A stretch of 36,712 bases of DNA, taken from positions 1 through 36,712 of the forward strand of contig JBBDNV010000038.1 in the NCBI GenBank assembly GCA_040877415.1. The letters are read 5' to 3'. Origin of the DNA: JBBDNV01 sp040877415. Its GTDB lineage: Bacteria; Planctomycetota; Planctomycetia; Pirellulales; PALSA-1355. Below the pieces are notes generated by a model. It saw nothing but the letters and a program-made list of their open reading frames with translations, searched no databases and was not told where the DNA came from. This document shows, one piece after another, positions 33,880 to 36,712 of this stretch (position 1 is its first letter; the number at the start of each line of letters is the position of its first letter). The translations under genes were made by a program, and so were the position numbers.

Positions 33880-35481
33880 ATGGAACGTCGTTCGAGACAT
33901 TTCCTTCTGCTTGCGCTCGTCGTCCTGGTCTTGACCATTGCCGGCCGCGCCGGCCGCGGCGAGGAAGCGAAAAAGCCCGCCGAAAGCGACTTCGAGCTGT
34001 ATCAGATCTTTGCCGACACGCTCGACCAGATCGAGCGCAATTACGTCAAGGACGTCAGCCGGCGCGAATTGATGGAAGCGGCCATCGAAGGCGTGTTGGG
34101 CAAGCTCGACCCCTATTCCAACTACATCAGCCCCGACGACATCGGACGCTTCAAAACCAACGTCGAGCACCAGTTCGGCGGCATCGGCATACAAATCGGC
34201 GTCGAGAACGGGCAGTTAAAGGTCATCAGCCCGCTCTTGGGCACTCCGGCCTATCGGGCCGGGCTCGAATCGGGCGACTGGATCCTGGAAATCGACGGCA
34301 AGAGCGCCGAAGGCATTCAGATCGACGAAGCCGTCAGGCAGCTCAAGGGCGATGCCGACACCAAGGTCACGCTCACGATCCGCCACGCCGGCTCGCGCGA
34401 CAAAGAAACGGTCATCATCACCCGCGAAGTGGTGCACGTCGACACGGTGCTGGGCGACGCGCGCAAAAGCGATGATAGCTGGGACTTCATGCTCGATCGC
34501 GACAAGCACATCGGCTACATCCGCATCACCGCCTTCAGCCGCGACACGGCAGCGGACGTCAAGAAGGCCCTGACCGAGCTCCAGAAGGAAGGAATCCGGG
34601 GGCTGATTCTCGACCTGCGCTTCAATCCCGGCGGGCTGTTGAGCTCCGCCATCGAAGTGACCGACCTGTTCGTCGCGGACGGCACGATTGTCAGCACCAG
34701 GGGGCGAAACGCGCCCCAGCGCGTCTGGGAAGCCCAAAAGGAGGGCACCTTCGAGGGCTTTCCCATCGCGGTGCTCGTGAACCACTATAGCGCCAGCGCC
34801 AGTGAAATCCTGTCGGCCTGCCTGCAGGATCACAAGCGGGCCGTCATCATCGGCGAACGCACCTGGGGCAAGGGCAGCGTGCAGAACGTCATCGAGCTGG
34901 AAGGGGGCAAAAGCGCGCTCAAGCTGACCACCGCCGGATATCACCGCCCCAGCGGCAAGAACATCCACCGCTTTCCCGACGCCGGCGAGGGCGACGAATG
35001 GGGCGTCATGCCCGACGACGGGTACGAAGTGAAGCTCAACGGCCGCCAAATCGCCCAGCTCATCGAGCATCGCCGCCGGCGCGACGTTCTGGTCGGCAAG
35101 CACGAGAAGGCGCTGGCCTCCCAGGACCCCGCCGCATCCCCGCCGAGCGAAAAACCGACTTCCGATACGCCCACGAAGAACGAGAAACCCGCGGAAACCG
35201 CCCCCGACGAGTCGAAACCCGAGACCACCAAGACCGAACCACCCAAAGCCGATCCTGCCCCGACCCAACCCACGACGAGGGATGAGTCGAAGAACGACGG
35301 CGATCGCAGCGAACCGCCCGCGCCCCCCGAGCGCACGAACGTGAAACCGACCGACGAGCTTCACGAGGGCGACGAGGCGGCCGCGGAAGCCAAAGACGAG
35401 GACTCGAGCGGGCCGTTCGTCGACGTGCAACTGCAAAAAGCCGTCGCTTATCTGAGCGCGGAATTGGCCAAAGCGCAATAG
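33880..35481 (+). CDS. S41 family carboxy-terminal processing protease with a long disordered tail
   Basis: 533 residues. Signal peptide or anchor at about 7-22 (FLLLALVVLVLTIAG). Helical part with YVKDVSRRELMEAAIEGVLGKLDPYSNYI (typical of CtpA), a PDZ domain at about 96-180 (GIGIQIGVENG, SGDWILEIDG) and the S41 domain at 200-400. The catalytic Ser is in SASASE (304-309) and Lys331 in GERTWGKGSVQ; DLRFNPGG binds substrate. The tail (about 405-510) is Pro/Glu/Lys/Thr rich and probably disordered, ending in a short helix. GGAGG seven bases before the ATG fixes the start. It is the second such protease in the window; the first has an N-terminal helical repeat region and no such tail. tsaD follows 148 bp later. 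Confidence 0.92.
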   Translation: MERRSRHFLLLALVVLVLTIAGRAGRGEEAKKPAESDFELYQIFADTLDQIERNYVKDVSRRELMEAAIEGVLGKLDPYSNYISPDDIGRFKTNVEHQFGGIGIQIGVENGQLKVISPLLGTPAYRAGLESGDWILEIDGKSAEGIQIDEAVRQLKGDADTKVTLTIRHAGSRDKETVIITREVVHVDTVLGDARKSDDSWDFMLDRDKHIGYIRITAFSRDTAADVKKALTELQKEGIRGLILDLRFNPGGLLSSAIEVTDLFVADGTIVSTRGRNAPQRVWEAQKEGTFEGFPIAVLVNHYSASASEILSACLQDHKRAVIIGERTWGKGSVQNVIELEGGKSALKLTTAGYHRPSGKNIHRFPDAGEGDEWGVMPDDGYEVKLNGRQIAQLIEHRRRRDVLVGKHEKALASQDPAASPPSEKPTSDTPTKNEKPAETAPDESKPETTKTEPPKADPAPTQPTTRDESKNDGDRSEPPAPPERTNVKPTDELHEGDEAAAEAKDEDSSGPFVDVQLQKAVAYLSAELAKAQ

Positions 35482-35629
35482 CGTCCGCCGCGCGAGGATT
35501 CTCGCACGAAGGTGCCATGGCCCGCTTGCGTCGCCATGCCCCTTCGGCCTTCAATAGGAAGTCGCATGCTCACCCGAGCATGAACATGGCACTCGCCGCG
35601 GACCGGGCTCTCCGCGCATACGGTACACC

Positions 35630-36658
35630 ATGCAGCGCATCTTGATTCTCGAAACGACGTGCGACGAAACGGCGGCCGCGGTCGTGACCGACTCGCTGGA
35701 CGTCCTCGCGTCGGTCGTGGCCTCGCAGGACGAGCTGCACCAGCGCTACGGGGGCGTGGTGCCCGAAATCGCCTCCCGGGCTCACGTCGAGCGAATCCTG
35801 CCGGTGATCGACGAGACGCTCCGCCGCGCGAACCTGACAACCAGCGATCTCGACGCCGTGGCTGTGGCGAACACGCCCGGCCTGGCCGGCTCGCTCTTGG
35901 TGGGCCTCTCGGCGGCCAAGGCGCTGGCGCTGGCGCGGGGCATTCCGCTGGTGGCCGTCAATCACTTGCAGGCCCACATCTACGCCTGTCGCCTGGCGGC
36001 CGGACGCGACGTGTTTCCCTGCCTGGGATTGATCGCCAGCGGCGGCCACACCAGCCTGTACCGCTGCGCCGGTCCGCTCGATTTCGAGCTGCTGGGCGGC
36101 ACCATCGACGACGCGGCCGGCGAAGCGTTCGATAAAGTGGCCAGTCTCCTGGGCCTTCCGTTTCCGGGCGGTCCGGCGATCGAGCGCGCCGCGCGCAGCG
36201 GCAATCCGCGAGCCTACGACCTGCCGCGCCCGCTGGTCGATTCCGATCGCCTCGATTTCAGCTTCAGCGGATTGAAAACGGCCGTGCGCTATCGCATCAT
36301 CCCGCCCGGCGCCCGCGGGCTTGAATCGCCGCTTGCGGAGCGAACCGTGGCCGATCTGGCGGCCAGCTTTCAAGAAGCGGTGGTCGATTGCCTGGTGGCC
36401 AAGACGATGCTCGCCGCCGACAGGACCTCTTTGCGCGTTCTCTGCGTGGGCGGGGGCGTGGCGGCCAACTCCCGCCTGCGCGAGCGGCTGGCGCAGGAAA
36501 CCGGCAACCGCGGCATCGAGCTGATCCTTGCGCCGCCGCGATTGTGCACCGACAACGCCGTGATGGGCGCCATCGCGGTCGAACGGCTCAAGGCGGGCCT
36601 GGTCGAGCCGCTTTCGTTGGACGTGGCACCGGGCCTGGTGCGCGGCACGATCCGCTAG
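35630..36658 (+). CDS. tsaD: tRNA N6-adenosine threonylcarbamoyltransferase
   Basis: 342 residues, the Kae1/TsaD protein that transfers the threonylcarbamoyl group to A37 of tRNAs reading ANN codons, together with TsaB and TsaE. The N-terminal signature is ILETTCDETAAAVV (usually ETSCDET). The metal-binding His pair lies in VNHLQAH (usually HLEGH), and GGHTSLY, GGTIDDAAGEAFDKV and FSFSGLKTAV follow, with CVGGGVAANSRLR and CTDNAVM at the end. Both variations keep the His ligands. Length is normal. The start ATG at 35630 has no clear ribosome binding site. No tsaB, tsaC or tsaE is in the window. Confidence 0.95.
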   Translation: MQRILILETTCDETAAAVVTDSLDVLASVVASQDELHQRYGGVVPEIASRAHVERILPVIDETLRRANLTTSDLDAVAVANTPGLAGSLLVGLSAAKALALARGIPLVAVNHLQAHIYACRLAAGRDVFPCLGLIASGGHTSLYRCAGPLDFELLGGTIDDAAGEAFDKVASLLGLPFPGGPAIERAARSGNPRAYDLPRPLVDSDRLDFSFSGLKTAVRYRIIPPGARGLESPLAERTVADLAASFQEAVVDCLVAKTMLAADRTSLRVLCVGGGVAANSRLRERLAQETGNRGIELILAPPRLCTDNAVMGAIAVERLKAGLVEPLSLDVAPGLVRGTIR

Positions 36659-36712
36659 CTAGTGTCCTGAGTTGGAAATACGCTGATTTAGTCTTGCGCC
36701 CTGGCTTCGGCT

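Overview
The window is GC-rich chromosomal DNA from a bacterium that looks like a planctomycete, probably of the Pirellulales type. This placement is inferred from gene content and not from a marker gene. The evidence is a very large secretin with a TPR-like N-terminus behind PilM/N/O-like genes, two S41 carboxy-terminal proteases, a two-domain MMPL transporter, an OlsG-like lipid N-methyltransferase, and a Gfo/Idh/MocA oxidoreductase beside an HpcH-type aldolase.

Layout. 1-6.2 kb: the 5' end of ffh (minus strand) and a divergent lipoprotein gene; then a minus-strand run of a GH38-like protein, cytidylate kinase (cmk) and an acyltransferase (plsC), with cmk and plsC overlapping by ATGA. 6.1-15.8 kb: a plus-strand locus read as a divergent type IV pilus/type II secretion alignment complex: a PilM protein with a fused membrane/PilN-like part, two single-pass proteins where PilO and PilP would sit, and a ~1330-residue secretin that probably starts at TTG. 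16-17.5 kb: a DUF423 membrane protein, an ECF sigma factor and a doubtful small gene. 17.8-23.6 kb: an HpcH/HpaI aldolase and a Gfo/Idh/MocA oxidoreductase, split by foreign-looking DNA. 24-28.3 kb: S41 protease and MMPL transporter. 29-33.7 kb: glutamine synthetase, RraA-like protein, thiamine-binding protein, alpha/beta hydrolase, lipid methyltransferase. 33.7-36.7 kb: second S41 protease and tsaD.

The most striking structure is a ~3.8 kb, visibly more AT-rich insert (about 18808-22624) at codons 12-14 of the oxidoreductase gene. The native 5' end is left behind as a 19-codon stub at 18767. A second 5' end, with nearly the same peptide but different (mostly synonymous, AT-richer) codons and its own ribosome binding site, is joined to the GC-rich body at 22592. 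Both copies share the 8-bp sequence ATGGGCAT where they diverge. This looks like a mobile element that integrates in the conserved Rossmann-motif codons and rebuilds its target gene with a replacement N-terminus, as SXT does at prfC. The insert carries a PLD-like protein, an IS3-family insertion sequence, a small membrane protein and a small unknown protein; no integrase is visible.

No tRNA, rRNA or CRISPR array was recognised. Intergenic hairpins occur between plsC and the lipoprotein gene, between glnA and the RraA-like gene, and near the alpha/beta hydrolase gene.
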